DNA from: Notolepis coatsorum
Taxonomy: Eukaryota; Chordata; Actinopteri; Aulopiformes; Paralepididae
Assembly (NCBI GenBank): GCA_963971535.1
Contig: OZ020594.1
Coordinates: 115,665,127-115,729,126 of the forward strand
Direction: 5' to 3'
Length of the DNA: 64,000 bases
The position numbers and the translations under genes are program-made. Position 1 is the stretch's first letter; each line of letters opens with the position of its first letter. Of this stretch, positions 53,793 through 63,694 are shown in pieces. The notes beneath the pieces were generated by a model, which ran no database searches, was not told the origin of the DNA, and saw nothing but the letters and a program-made list of their open reading frames with translations.

Positions 53793-53959
53793 GTTCATTG
53801 CAGGTGACTGCTACACCAGTCACAAAATGTATGTTTTGTAGTCATTACATCATTTACAGCACTTTAAATAAGAGGAGAATAAGCATGTGCTTGTCAAATA
53901 CCATGTTGGGCCAAAACAAAATGAACGTGGCCCAAACTTGACCCGCGGGCCGGGCCCAA

Positions 53960-54150
53960 CATTGGGCGGTACAACTGCTATAATCCTACCAACAGTTCAG
54001 TTTCAATCAAAATGCATACCTAGGGGCTCAAATACAATTGTACATTTTCAAGACAACATCATATTTTTTCCAGGATATTTGGTAATTTTCCAGGTTTTCA
54101 ATGACTAGTATAATCTAGTGTCTGAATTTCCAGGACGAGTGTGAACCCTG
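53960..54150. mobile_element. MITE end next to the hsp30 fragment
   Basis: Repeated TTTCCAGGA/TTTTCCAGG motifs and a terminal CCAGGACGAGTGTGAACCCTG block match the end of a very common fish MITE as I remember it. The hsp30 reading starts right after it. The left end was not located. Confidence 0.45.
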
Positions 54151-54610
54151 CCTGACCCTGGACACTAAAGACTTCCCCCCAGAGGAGCTGTCTGTCAAGC
54201 AGGTGGGCATGAAGCTGAGAGTCAGTGGGACGACAGAGAAGAAGCAGGGGGAGGGGAAAAGCTCCTACTCTTACAGATGGCAGGAGTTCAGACAGGAGTT
54301 TGATCTGCCTGAAGGGGTGGATCCTGAGGCCGTCACCTGCTCCCTGGCTCATGACGGGAGGCTCCACATCCAGGCAGCAAAGCCTCCATCTGCTAAGAAG
54401 GCTGAGAGAGAGGTTGCCATCATATGCTGCCTGGAGAAGAAAACACCAACACCACAGTTCCTAAGCACACAGACAGAGGGAAGCACCACACAGACTGACT
54501 CTGGCAACAAACAGGACACTGATGGACTCGTAATGTTTTGTGTCTCTGACCAAATTTGTACAAACGGGTATGTATTTCATAACTTCTACTGTATCCAAAC
54601 AATGACATAA
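54151..54610 (+). pseudogene. hsp30-type small heat-shock protein, 5'-truncated
   Basis: From about 54151 the frame gives LTLDTKDFPPEELSVKQVGM, then SYSYRWQEFRQEFDLPEGVD and EAVTCSLAHDGRLHIQAAKP, which is the alpha-crystallin domain of the fish/amphibian hsp30 group. The N-terminal region and start codon are missing because the sequence upstream is a MITE. The tail (STTQTDSGNKQDTDG) looks like the normal end of these proteins, but the stop is lost and the frame runs on about 25 codons to a TAA at 54608-54610. AATAAA follows at about 54639. hsp30 proteins are heat-induced chaperones that prevent aggregation; this copy can hardly make one. An undetected upstream exon is unlikely, since these genes are usually intronless. 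Confidence 0.8.
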
Positions 54611-54755
54611 TTTTGGTTTTATATGATTGTATTCGATGAATAAACATTCTGGAAATTGACCATGTGCTTCCCTTTGTTTGACTCACGTCCCAATAATAAA
54701 TCAAAATAGCTTCAGCTTATAGGACTCCAACATCCTAGACTTGTAACACTGTAAG

Positions 54756-55836
54756 TGTAGCTGAGGGGCTACACAACCCGGACTGTATTAAAGATTGTTT
54801 AGATTAAACCACGACTAAAGAATATTAATAGCCAGACAGTATAGTTAGACAAAATGGCGGACACTCAATTGACTGCGCGGGGACAGAGATACCAAGTTTA
54901 CAGTATTTTAATAGTCATAGCAACATACATATTAGTCATCACGGTTCTCCTTTAATAATAGAATGTCAGGGTATAAGTCAGCGGTAATGAATAGTTCCTA
55001 GGTTACGAATACTCGACCGGAGCTCTGCAGGGAGTGAGACGAAACGAGGCGATACTGGGAAAAGCAAATGGTAGCTGGAGACGATGGTTTCCCTCTGGAG
55101 CTCCAAGCTCCGGAGGAACTGTAGACCGGGTCGGATAATCCTGTCGCCGCTGGAAGAAAGGGGTCTCGTACGGAACCGGTCCTTGTAATCCTAGCGCCCG
55201 ATGGCAGGGTTAATAGCTATTAATCCAAAAGCCCGTTGGCATAGATGGTAGCTAGCTAGCTTCGTTTGTACTGGAAGCTAACCCGCAGACGGTCTCCAAT
55301 GAGTAGTTATATCCAAACGGCGCTGGGTTTAACTATAAGTCTCTCCACTTTACTTCGCTTACACGAGTCACTATACTGTGCCAATAATGGCTCTACAATA
55401 TTATAGTCGTATCTAAGTAGCCATTTGCTCTCTGTAACGATACACTGCTTGTAGGTCTGTGTACAACTGTACCGGACCTATCACACTCTCGCTCTGCTAC
55501 TTCTCCTGTTCTGTTACTGCCGACTCGGCTGCTTGCACCGTCCACAATATATATACTCAAACTGATCCCTATGGGGCTCAGCCGATTCACCTGTGCAGAA
55601 TCAATGCGCCTGCTCTGGGCTTGTCTGAACGTGTCCGAACATGTCTAGAAACCATGTCTAGGGGGCTCGTCTCTGGCGCCTACAACGTCAAGGGTGGGAC
55701 CCAATGAGGCGAGCGAAGAATACTATTATGCAAACAGATGGCGTAAAGATATATATCTTATATATATATAAACAATATACAAGTTATACAAAATAATAAA
55801 CGCAGACTTTCAGTGTTAATCTGGACCTTCAGAACA
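54756..55836 (-). repeat. LTR, 3' copy on the element strand
   Basis: 1081 bp, plus-strand ends TGTAGCTGAGG and TTCAGAACA. GCCGCCCCCTAATTAG follows inside, the same polypurine-tract complement as in the first BEL/Pao element. Confidence 0.92.
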
Positions 55837-55947
55837 GCCGCCCCCTAATTAGTCCGCACCTAATTAGTAAATAAAATGTGGGGCACAGATTAATATTAAG
55901 GGTCAAGTCAACTTCTCCATAAAGTGCTATGGGGAGTTAGAAATAAT

Positions 55948-57285
55948 CTATAAGGTCAGTGGGTTATCGTCGTCGTCAGGGGGGTCAGGGAACGCAGGCA
56001 GCTCTATCAACTTGGCTACTGGTCTGGTGTAGGTCCGCCCTTGGACGATGACTTCTGCCGCTCTGACCTTCCCATCTGAACCATTAATCACTCTGCTCAC
56101 ACGGCCGGCTGGCCACGTAGCTCGGGGTAGTGACTGGTCTATTATCATCACGACGGTTCCCACGGTCGGGTTGTCCCTGTCTTTCACCCATTTCTGACGG
56201 GCTGGAAGGGAGGGTAGGTAGTGTAGGAGGAAGCGGGCCGAAGACTGGTTGGCCAGTACTTGGCTGTGTCTCCACATCCTCCGGCCGTTCATTTCGTCCT
56301 GTCTGTACACCGTCTGAGAAAGGGCAGGGTCCGGCCGCACCATCAAGAGGCGGTTTGGGGTGATGGGTTCGATGTCAGCTACGTCGCTTGGAGCGTAGCT
56401 GAGGGGCTTGGAGTTCAGAACTCCCTCTTCTTGAGCCCTCAGGTAGGCCACTGATCCGTACGCCACTTCTGAGGCGTCGCTGAAGACGTGCAGGTCTGTC
56501 TGACACTTCTCCAGTCGCACGGTAGGGGGGAAGTGACTCCACGGGATGGCCACCTCGCGAAGTAAGACAAGTTCATCCTCCCACTCTCTCCATTTGGTAG
56601 CTAGGTGCTCGGGTATGGGGTCTTCCCAGCCCTGCTCCTTGGCCCACAGTTCTCTCACCGGCATCTTCGCCCGCCTCAAGAGTGGGGTTGCGTATCTGAA
56701 CACTCCGTCGACCTCGACTCTCGTAGTCTTCTGATCTAGTAGAGCGATGGCATACTTGTCCTCCTTAGACTGAACCATCTTGCATTCGGTCTTGAATAGC
56801 AGCGCGTCTAGTGTCCATAGCCTCTCAACGTGCTGTAAGAGAGTGTTGTCTGTGTCGCTCACCTTGGTGTAAAGGCAGCGTGTGGACGTTGGTTGGCTGG
56901 CAGGTCCGTAGAGGGGGCCCTGGAGCGTCCACCCCAGTCGGGTCTTAACTGCGGCTGTGCATCCTTTGGGTCCGATGTGGGCCGCCTTGATTGGGACAAT
57001 GAGGTCCGCGTGGTCGGAGCCAATGAGTAGGGTCGGTGTAGCTCCGCTGATGAGCGGTATGGGCAGTTGGCGTAGGTGGTCGTACTTCTCCATCAGCTGT
57101 GGGATGGGGTAATCGTAGCGTGACAAACCTATGTCGTTGCTCATGAGCGCCTCGCTGATGCTGTACCGCTTCTCAGGGTGGTCGATCGCTGCAATGGTGA
57201 ACGAGACGTTTTCACCTTTGATTGTCTGTAAATCTTGGCGAATGGTACGGAGGGTCATGGTCTCCTCTGGTCCCCGCAGGTCCAA
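55948..57285 (-). pseudogene. Miniature pol: protease tail fused to integrase C-terminus
   Basis: 445 open codons after the TGA at 57382. The reading covers the region after the protease (TLRTIRQDLQTIKGENVSFT and LLIGSDHADLIVP), then the RT N-terminal flank to RYATPLLRRAKMP. There it jumps to VRELWAKEQGWEDPIPEHL, which lies beyond the RT polymerase domain in the first element. A second jump follows LHVFSDASEVAYGSVAYLRA in early RNase H: QEEGVLNSKPLSYAPSDVAD lies in the late integrase. The frame then reaches the normal integrase C-terminus (WPAGRVSRVINGSDGK). Both deletions are in frame. The product lacks RT active-site residues and integrase D,D,E. Confidence 0.88.
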
Positions 57286-57381
57286 CTGGGTCGCGGCGAA
57301 GGCGAGGAGGAGTGTCTTCTCCGACCCGTCGTCGAGGACGGCGTAGGTGTCGAGTACCTTGTCTCCGTGGCTGAGGAGTAC

Positions 57382-58299
57382 TCATACTACCTTGAGGAGC
57401 ACTCTGGGGCTCCCACTATTTGCGGGGTCGATGTGGAGCACTTCTGTTCCCGAGTTGCTTTGTAGAGCTAATCTTCGCTTGTGGGCCTCGATCAGTGATT
57501 CGCAGTAAGCGTAGTGGTCCTGCTTGTTAGCCTCGCCCCACTGATCCCTTTCGGCAGGGGTCAGTTTCTTGTATGCGCTGCACCACGACAGCCAGTGTCC
57601 GCCGTGGCAGTACTTACATGTGATCTTGAATTCTGGAACCTCCATTTTCCATTCCTCTTTGGCGGGGGGGTTGTGACTCTTCTGTTGTGACACCGACTCG
57701 GCCTGGTACATCACTGTGATGGTCCTACTTTGGTCTCCTGGTGGGCGCTGGTTGCTCTCGTGCAGTGCTTCGAGGTGAGCGCCGTCACACTTGCCACACT
57801 TCTTCTTAAGGCGGCATTCTGCTGCCATGTGGCCGCGCGCGCAGCGGAAGCAGCGGCGGTTATCTTTAATCCACTGACTTACTTCGGCTGTGGTCAGTCT
57901 CTTGAATGCGTCGCACTGTGACAGCCAGTGTTCACTGTCGCAGTATTGACAGGCAATCTTCCATTTTTCCTTGGCGGGGGGGTTGTGACTCGTCTGCCAT
58001 GACACCGCCTCGGCCTGGTGCATCACGGTGATGGGCCTGCTTTGGTCTTTAAACCTTCTCGGTCCCTCTTTAATGTTCGAGCCACCCCATGCGAAGGTGT
58101 CAATTCTTAGGCTGCTAACCTCCCTGGCTAGGAAGTCAGCAAGGTCCAGGAGTGACTGTTCTGGGCCATTCGGGTCACGGTAGTTTCGTTGCCGCCGAAA
58201 GCGTTCTTGGCGGAATGGGGGGAGCTTCTCCAATATGCGCTCCACGTTGGAGTTGGCGTACAACTCGTACATCCCCTGGTCTCGTTGGGACCCGAGCAT
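57382..58299 (-). pseudogene. BEL/Pao Gag core end and zinc knuckles
   Basis: Continues the same frame after the TGA. It carries LEKLPPFRQERFRRQRNYRD, then CQYCDSEHWLSQC, CFRCARGHMAAEC and CGKCDGAHLEALH knuckles, plus an extra CKYCHGGHWLSWC knuckle that the first element lacks: the CxxC knuckle region is partly duplicated (about 57560-57730 versus 57930-58050). It ends at another TGA in LLKVV-stop where the relative has an arginine codon. Confidence 0.85.
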
Positions 58300-58341
58300 C
58301 CCTACTAGGGACTGTACCTTGACGGATAGGTCGTCCAGGGC

Positions 58342-59625
58342 TCAGTTGTCTCTAGCCGGGGGGAGACGTTCAATCTCACGTATCTCCTGAATGACATAGT
58401 CCCATGTACGTCCGTAACGTGCGTCGAGGGTAACCAGGGCGTCAGAATAGGGAGTTTGTGAATTGGAGTATGCCAGCGCTATGTTGTGCACTCTAGTTAC
58501 CTTGAGGTACTTAAGGAGAATGGCATACTTGTATGACTCGTCCTGTACTCGGGACATAATTGTCTCTAGGCACATGCGCAGCTCGGTATACTGCGCTCGG
58601 TCTTCTCTTGTGAAGTCTGGGAATGTGGGTGTCCCAATGTAGTGTGCCATGGAGGGCTGTGACACTGACGCACGTGGGGGGAGAGGCATCCGTGGCGAGT
58701 CTCCCTGTACGTTGGGTCGTTGGTTCGTGCTGGGCGGGAACCAGGGGCTGGGTTTCCAGGCACTATTCCTCTGTGCTGTCTGTTGCTCGAACTCCCCACT
58801 GGGACGTGTTGGGGGTTCATAACGCAGCGTGTCGGGACTGAGACCGGGGCTGCACTGTTCCTCCTGGTCTGAGATGGGGTCGTGCGGGTGGGCTTTCTGT
58901 CCTCCCTCGTCCTCCGTTAGGCTTTGTAGTCGCTCGGTTAGCTGCTCTGCAACGTAAGCAGGTTCTTCCCGTAGGCTGGGTCCCGTGTAGCTTTGTCGGG
59001 GAGGGGAAGGTGCCCTCGACCCGTGTCGTGATGATCTCCGGGAGCTCCGGGTGGAAGAGTGGGGGGTCACCCTCTGGAGTGCTTGCTCCATCATTTGTGC
59101 TTGTAGGCGGTCTCGCTCCGCCTCGCGCTGCGCATTGGCTGCGTCGCGCTGCGCATTGGCTGCTTCGCGCTGCATGTTTTCTTCAGCCTGGAGGCGCCTC
59201 TCTTCCAGTCTGAGATGTTCGCGCTCACTTTCTCGTTGCGCCTGGAGGCGGTCACGCTCACCCTGGAGGCGGTCTCTTTCCGCTGAAGCGGTTAGCATGG
59301 CGATCAGGACTTGCGCTAGCCTCTGGTCGGCCTCGCTTGGGGATGACGCTGATGATGGTGATTTGGAGTTGGCAGGGCTTGGCGGTGACCTGGTCTCCTT
59401 ACGCGCTCCGAGGTCCATCTCGGGGGCGCTGTACTTTGTCTTCTCCCGCGCTCCGAGGTCCATCTCGGGGGCGCGGTGCTCTTTACTCTGGTGCGCTCCG
59501 AGGTCCATCTTGGGGGCGCATTCTTTACCTTCTTGCGCTCCGAGGTCCCTCTCGGGGGCGCGTTCTTTAGCTTTTGGCGCTCCGAGGTCCATCTCGGGGG
59601 CGCGGTGTTCTATGGGCATAGTCAA
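58342..59625 (-). pseudogene. BEL/Pao Gag: repeat region, coiled coil, start of Gag core
   Basis: 427 codons. Near the start are five units with APEMDLGA (DNA period about 50-55 bp, 59400-59610), which the first element lacks. Then comes a coiled coil with ERDRLQGERDRLQAQ and EEHLRLEERRLQAEE-type heptads, and the Gag core from YIGTPTFPDFTREDRAQYTE to RLPPARDN. A stop then falls where the first element has DNRSLDDL: the codon is TGA in place of an arginine codon, which fits a CGA to TGA change at a CpG. Confidence 0.85.
59400..59610 (-). repeat. Five-unit ~50-55-bp repeat inside Gag
   Basis: GCGCTCCGAGGTCCATCTCG then GGGGCGC recur five times with variable spacers, encoding APEMDLGA repeats in the Gag frame. 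Confidence 0.85.
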
Positions 59626-59879
59626 GTCATGTCCCGCTTGTCCCCCCCGTGAGCTAAGTCAGTTTCACTTAAACTAGCTTGGGTCTCTACCGGTGGGGTT
59701 GACAGGTCGATAAGGCTGGGCATACTTAAGCTACTAATGTTATCCTTGCTTAACGTCCTCGTAGATAAGCTAGGAGGTAAATCTACAGCGTAGTTCTCCA
59801 AGTGGGGAGGGGGCTGACGCTGGCGCCTAGGGCGCTCTAAGGGGGGAGAGCCGATTGGAGAGTGTCCGCCGCTGGCCAT
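59622..59879 (-). pseudogene. BEL/Pao Gag N-terminus (frame 1)
   Basis: Starts MASGGHSPIGSPPLERPRRQ, aligned with the presumed start of the first element's Gag. The frame ends at 59622 just after HGGDKRD. The conserved reading continues one frame over from about 59640, where the plus strand has a run of seven C. A homopolymer indel is the simplest cause. Confidence 0.82.
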
Positions 59880-59932
59880 ATTATTACTAATATGATTATT
59901 ATTACTGATACCCTCCGGCTCGAAGGACCAAT

Positions 59933-61013
59933 TGTAGCTGAGGGGCTACACAACCCGGACTGTATTAAAGATTGTTTAGATTAAACCACTACTAAAGAAT
60001 ATTAATAGCCAGACAGTATAGTTAGACAAAATGGCGGACACTCAATTGACTGCGCGGGGACAGAGATACCAAGTTTACAGTATTTTAATAGTCATAGCAA
60101 CATACATATTAGTCATCACGGTTCTCCTTTAATAATAGAATGTCAGGGTATCAAAGTCAGCGGTAATGAATAGTTCCTAGGTTACGAATACTCGACCGGA
60201 GCTCTGCAGGGAGTGAGACGAAACGAGGCGATACTGGGAAAAGCAAATGGTAGCTGGAGACGATGGTTTCCCTCTGGAGCTCCAAGCTCCGGAGGAACTG
60301 TAGACCGGGTCGGATAATCCTGTCGCCGCTGGAAGAAAGGGGTCTCGTACGGAACCGGTCCTTGTAATCCTAGCGCCCGATGGCAGGGTTAATAGCTATT
60401 AATCCAAAAGCCCGTTGGCATAGATGGTAGCTAGCTAGCTTCGTTTGTACTGGAAGCTAACCCGCAGACGGTCTCCAATGAGTAGTTATATCCAAACGGC
60501 GCTGGGTTTAACTATAAGTCTCTCCACTTTACTTCGCTTACACGAGTCACTATACTGTGCCAATAATGGCTCTACAATATTATAGTTGTATCTAAGTAGC
60601 CATTAGCTCTCTGTAACGATACACTGCTTGTAGGTCTGTGTACAACTGTACCGGACGTATCACACTCTCGCTCTGCTACTTCTCCTGTTCTGTTACTGCC
60701 GACTCGGCTGCTTGCACTGTCCACAATATATATACTCAAACTGATCCCTATGGGGCTCAGCCGATTCACCTGTGCAGAATCAATGCGCCTGCTCTGGGCT
60801 TGTCTGAACGTGTCCGAACATGTCTAGAAACCATGTCTAGGGGGCTCGTCTCTGGCGCCTACAACGTCAAGGGTGGGACCCAATGAGGCGAGCGAAGAAT
60901 ACTATTATGCAAACAGATGGCGTAAAGATATATATCTTATATATATAAACAATATACAAGTTATACAAAATAATAAACGCAGACTTTCAGTGTTAATCTG
61001 GACCTTCAGAACA
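59933..61013 (-). repeat. LTR, 5' copy on the element strand
   Basis: 1081 bp, differing by a few substitutions and an ATA-run length. Adjoined at 59911-59932 by the primer-binding sequence shared with the other BEL/Pao element. Confidence 0.92.
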
Positions 61014-61018
61014 GTAAG

Positions 61019-62122
61019 CCTTGAGGTTTCTTTTAAACATTGAAGCGTGACTGGTACTATTACAAGTAAAAGAGTCAGATGATGGGCTGACCTTAGAGGA
61101 GGTCCCAGCACAACACACCTGGGGCTGATGACCTCTCATGCACACTGACACTACCAAGTGTATCTACATAATGCTTTTATTTCTCTTCATTAAGTAAACT
61201 CATTCCATATGCTGGAGTTACTAAATCCTTCATCCATAGGCCTAATAACATAATATATACTTCAGTGAGAGAAATATTCACCTAAAAGATGGGTGTACAA
61301 ATGTATGATTTCAGGAACAGTGGTTGATCTAATTCAGCTCAAAGTTGCAAAATTAACCGTTTTCCTAGATCAGGATACATCTCTGTGTGTCTAGTAGCCC
61401 CAGAGAGAGGTATAGGTGCATGCTAGCCTAGCTTAGCACAATGACTGGAAGTAGTAGGGAGCAGCTAGCCTAGCTCAATCAAAAGTGAAGAAATACAACT
61501 TCCAAAACTGACACACAGAGATGCAATCCACATATTCTTGTCTGACTCGGAGGAAGATGGCAAATAAGTCTATTTCCCAAAATATTGGAGTGTTCCTTTA
61601 AACACCGATCTTCAAAATGTATTGTAGGATAACTTGGTCTTAATCTTATCAAAGTCTCCTGCCGTGCCTACATCCTTATATCTGATGGTCCTCATTTGTC
61701 AACTGGTGGTAGAGTGAAGGTTAGGCTTCTTTACTTTACTGGTTTTAACCTGCTGAAGATGGAGTGATGGATTGTTCTCTTCTCTTTCAGATTAACGCTC
61801 TTCTGTCTCCACATCAGTCAGTAGTCTTGCAGAGTAAAGAGAGTTGGATATTCATTCTCATAATAAAATGTTTACTAAATAGCGTACTCACTGTAATTAA
61901 TAACTGAGGCACATTTACTGTTTAGTGAAAAATAACTTACATGTAGAATTCAGGGGTAAAATGTTTTGACTGTGTGCAATGAGAAGGTTTATAGATCTGG
62001 CAAATATTTTTATACTAAGGTTAAAAATGTATAGAACAGTCATCATACTGTAAGTATAAGTGTGTGCTTTAAATAAATAAGAACATGACTCCTAGTCCAA
62101 CTGTATAACTGTGACATCATGA
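61019..62122. other. Stretch without a gene
   Basis: No ORF of note. It holds GCTAGCCTAGCTTAGC-type motifs near 61422-61475 and AT-rich sequence; no repeat border recognised. Confidence 0.4.
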
Positions 62123-62325
62123 TTAACTCATTCAACGCCAGACCCGATGATAGTCGGGTTAACTCGCCGACCGTTCAGCGCCAATCACGAGTATAGTCGG
62201 GTTTTAATCGTTATTTCTTTTATTAGCTACATCCATTGATTTTCATCCATCCAGCCTGATGTTATCATTGGGAATGGGTCTGAGCTCGCAAAAGGGCAAA
62301 TACCGCCGCCTACGGTCTTTGCGGT
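62123..62325. mobile_element. Third piggyBac-like end
   Basis: TTAACTCATTCAACGCC at 62123 is followed by two palindrome-like units, CCCGATGATAGTCGGG (62143-62158) and CACGAGTATAGTCGGG (from about 62186), whose CGA cores are 43 bp apart. TAATCGTTATTTCTTTTATT and an ATACCGCCGCC block then follow in the same order as in 11515-11635. The right end is not seen; a LINE fragment begins near 62325, so the element may be truncated. Confidence 0.65.
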
Positions 62326-62490
62326 GAGTAAAGAAGTGATCCGCTGGTTGAATGGCGTGGTCTGGGATGTCCGCCGTCAACCACGTCTCGGTGAAGCAGA
62401 GAACATTACAGTCTCTAACGTCTCTTTGGAATTGAATCCGTGCTCTGATGTCGTCCAGTTTATTTTAGATCGACTGCACATTATGGGGTT
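62325..62490 (-). pseudogene. LINE endonuclease fragment
   Basis: On the minus strand, two adjacent frames give CSRSKIN followed by LDDIRARIQFQRDVRDCNVL and CFTETWLTADIPDHAIQPAD. This is the N-terminal region of an APE-type endonuclease of fish LINEs, including the conserved ETWL. About 50 codons survive, with one frameshift. It abuts the zinc-finger exon's reading frame. Confidence 0.75.
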
Positions 62491-62501
62491 ACATTCTCTG
62501 C

Positions 62502-63586
62502 TTAAATCTTTTCGACAAATGTCAAGAAAGGTTGCCAAATTGCATAAAATCTCAAAACAGACCCTCCACTCTCGTTCCATTCATCACCGTCTTCAGTCTC
62601 AGTTTCAGAACTGTCATCATCACTGTCATCAGTCTCAGTTTCAGAACTGTGATCATCACCGTCATTGGTCTCAGTTTCAGAACTGTCATCATCACCGTCA
62701 TCAGTCTCAGTTTCAGAACTGTCATCATCACCGTCATTGGTCTCAGTTTCAGAACTGTCACCATCACCGTCATCAGTCTCAGTTTCAGAACTGTCATCAT
62801 CACCGTCATTGGTCTCAGTTTCAGAACTGTCATCATCACCGTCATTGGTCTCAGTTTCAGAACTGTCATCATCACTCTCATCAGTCCAACTGCTGCTAGA
62901 CGAACTTTGTATTTTCTGTGTCTTCTTTGGTTTCAGAGTCATCAAACCTGGCCCTGCAGTCTCCTTCCATTCATCGCCGTCATCAGTCTCAGTTTCAAAA
63001 CTGTCATCATCGCTGTCATCAGTCTTAATCTCAGAACTGTCATCATCGCTGTCATCAGTCTCATTTCCCGAACAGTCGGAAGAGCGAAGCTGGACATCTC
63101 TAGTTGGTTCTAAATCACCAGCTGGATCTAGGTTACTGGCTGGTTCTGATACTCCACAGTCCTTTCCATCAGGTTCTGTTTTCATCTGTTCAGTTGAAGT
63201 GCTGGGTAAAGAATATGCTTCTCCGTTTCTCTCCCTTTGGGTTTGAAGAGGCTGATCATTCTTTTCACCATCTTCACATTTCACTGGGTCTACTGTGATC
63301 TTGGAGCGATCAGCTTCTTCCAGCCCTTGATGTAGTTCAACTTTAATCTGTAGGAGCTCTGGGTCCTGGGTTTGGCTGAGTTGTGAGGACAGAGTATTCT
63401 CACTATATTCTTCATATTTCACAGGATGTAAGATCATCTTGCACCTATCAGACTCCTCTAGATCTTCACATAGTTCCTCTTTCATCTGTAGGGGCTCTGG
63501 CTCCTCCTGGTCCAGACTGGGGCTCCTCTGCTGCTGCTCAGGGGGAACCTCCTCTTCACAGATAAATAGTTGTAAGGCAAGGGAGT
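62502..63586 (-). CDS. N-terminal exon of a C2H2 zinc-finger-type protein, finger region missing
   Basis: On the minus strand a pyrimidine tract and TCTAG precede 63586, and the frame is open from there. LQLFICEEEVPPEQQ, SLDQEEPEPLQMKEELCEDL and STEQMKTEPDGKDCGVSEPA are the standard N-terminal exon of amplified fish zinc-finger genes. The splice phase is also the usual one. The ATG at 63485 is internal; the true start should be in an upstream exon. After about 170 residues come acidic repeats (ETETNDGDDDSS, 12 residues) and then VLRFYAIWQP and a stop at 62502. No zinc finger follows: LINE and piggyBac debris do. These proteins are nuclear DNA-binding factors. This copy would make only an acidic tail, unless it splices to an exon outside the recognisable sequence. 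Confidence 0.75.
62585..62885 (-). repeat. 36-bp coding minisatellite
   Basis: TCAGTTTCAGAACTGTCATC followed by ATCACCGTCAT occurs about eight times with a 36-bp period. On the minus strand it encodes a 12-residue acidic and serine-rich unit in frame. Two partly similar units lie at 62980-63070. Confidence 0.9.
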
Positions 63587-63694
63587 CTAGAAAGAAGAAT
63601 AATTTAAATGTAATTTGTTGTAACCATTACTTTTGAAAGTAACAAACACTACACTCTTGTCAGGAAAGTAACATGTTGAACGAATAGGCCTATA
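63587..63694 (-). other. Intron upstream of the zinc-finger exon
   Basis: Directly upstream of the exon's acceptor on the minus strand (ATTCTTCTTTCTAG). No earlier exon was identified up to the end of the window. Confidence 0.5.

Larger units (their letters stand above)
54756..61013 (-). mobile_element. Second BEL/Pao element, internally deleted
   Basis: LTRs of 1081 bp each (54756-55836 and 59933-61013), flanked by a perfect 5-bp duplication GTAAG (54751-54755 and 61014-61018). The primer-site sequence is the same as in the element at 2215-11326, and proteins are clearly related. The polymerase part of RT, most of RNase H and the integrase zinc-binding domain and core are missing. By eye LTRs differ at fewer than ten positions, so the defective copy was inserted recently. 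Confidence 0.93.

Noticed and set aside
62324..62899. 191-codon plus ORF with HH-R-WSQFQNC repeats resembling a metal-binding protein
   Set aside because: Antisense of the acidic minisatellite in the zinc-finger exon. The minus frame has a proper splice acceptor and family similarity.
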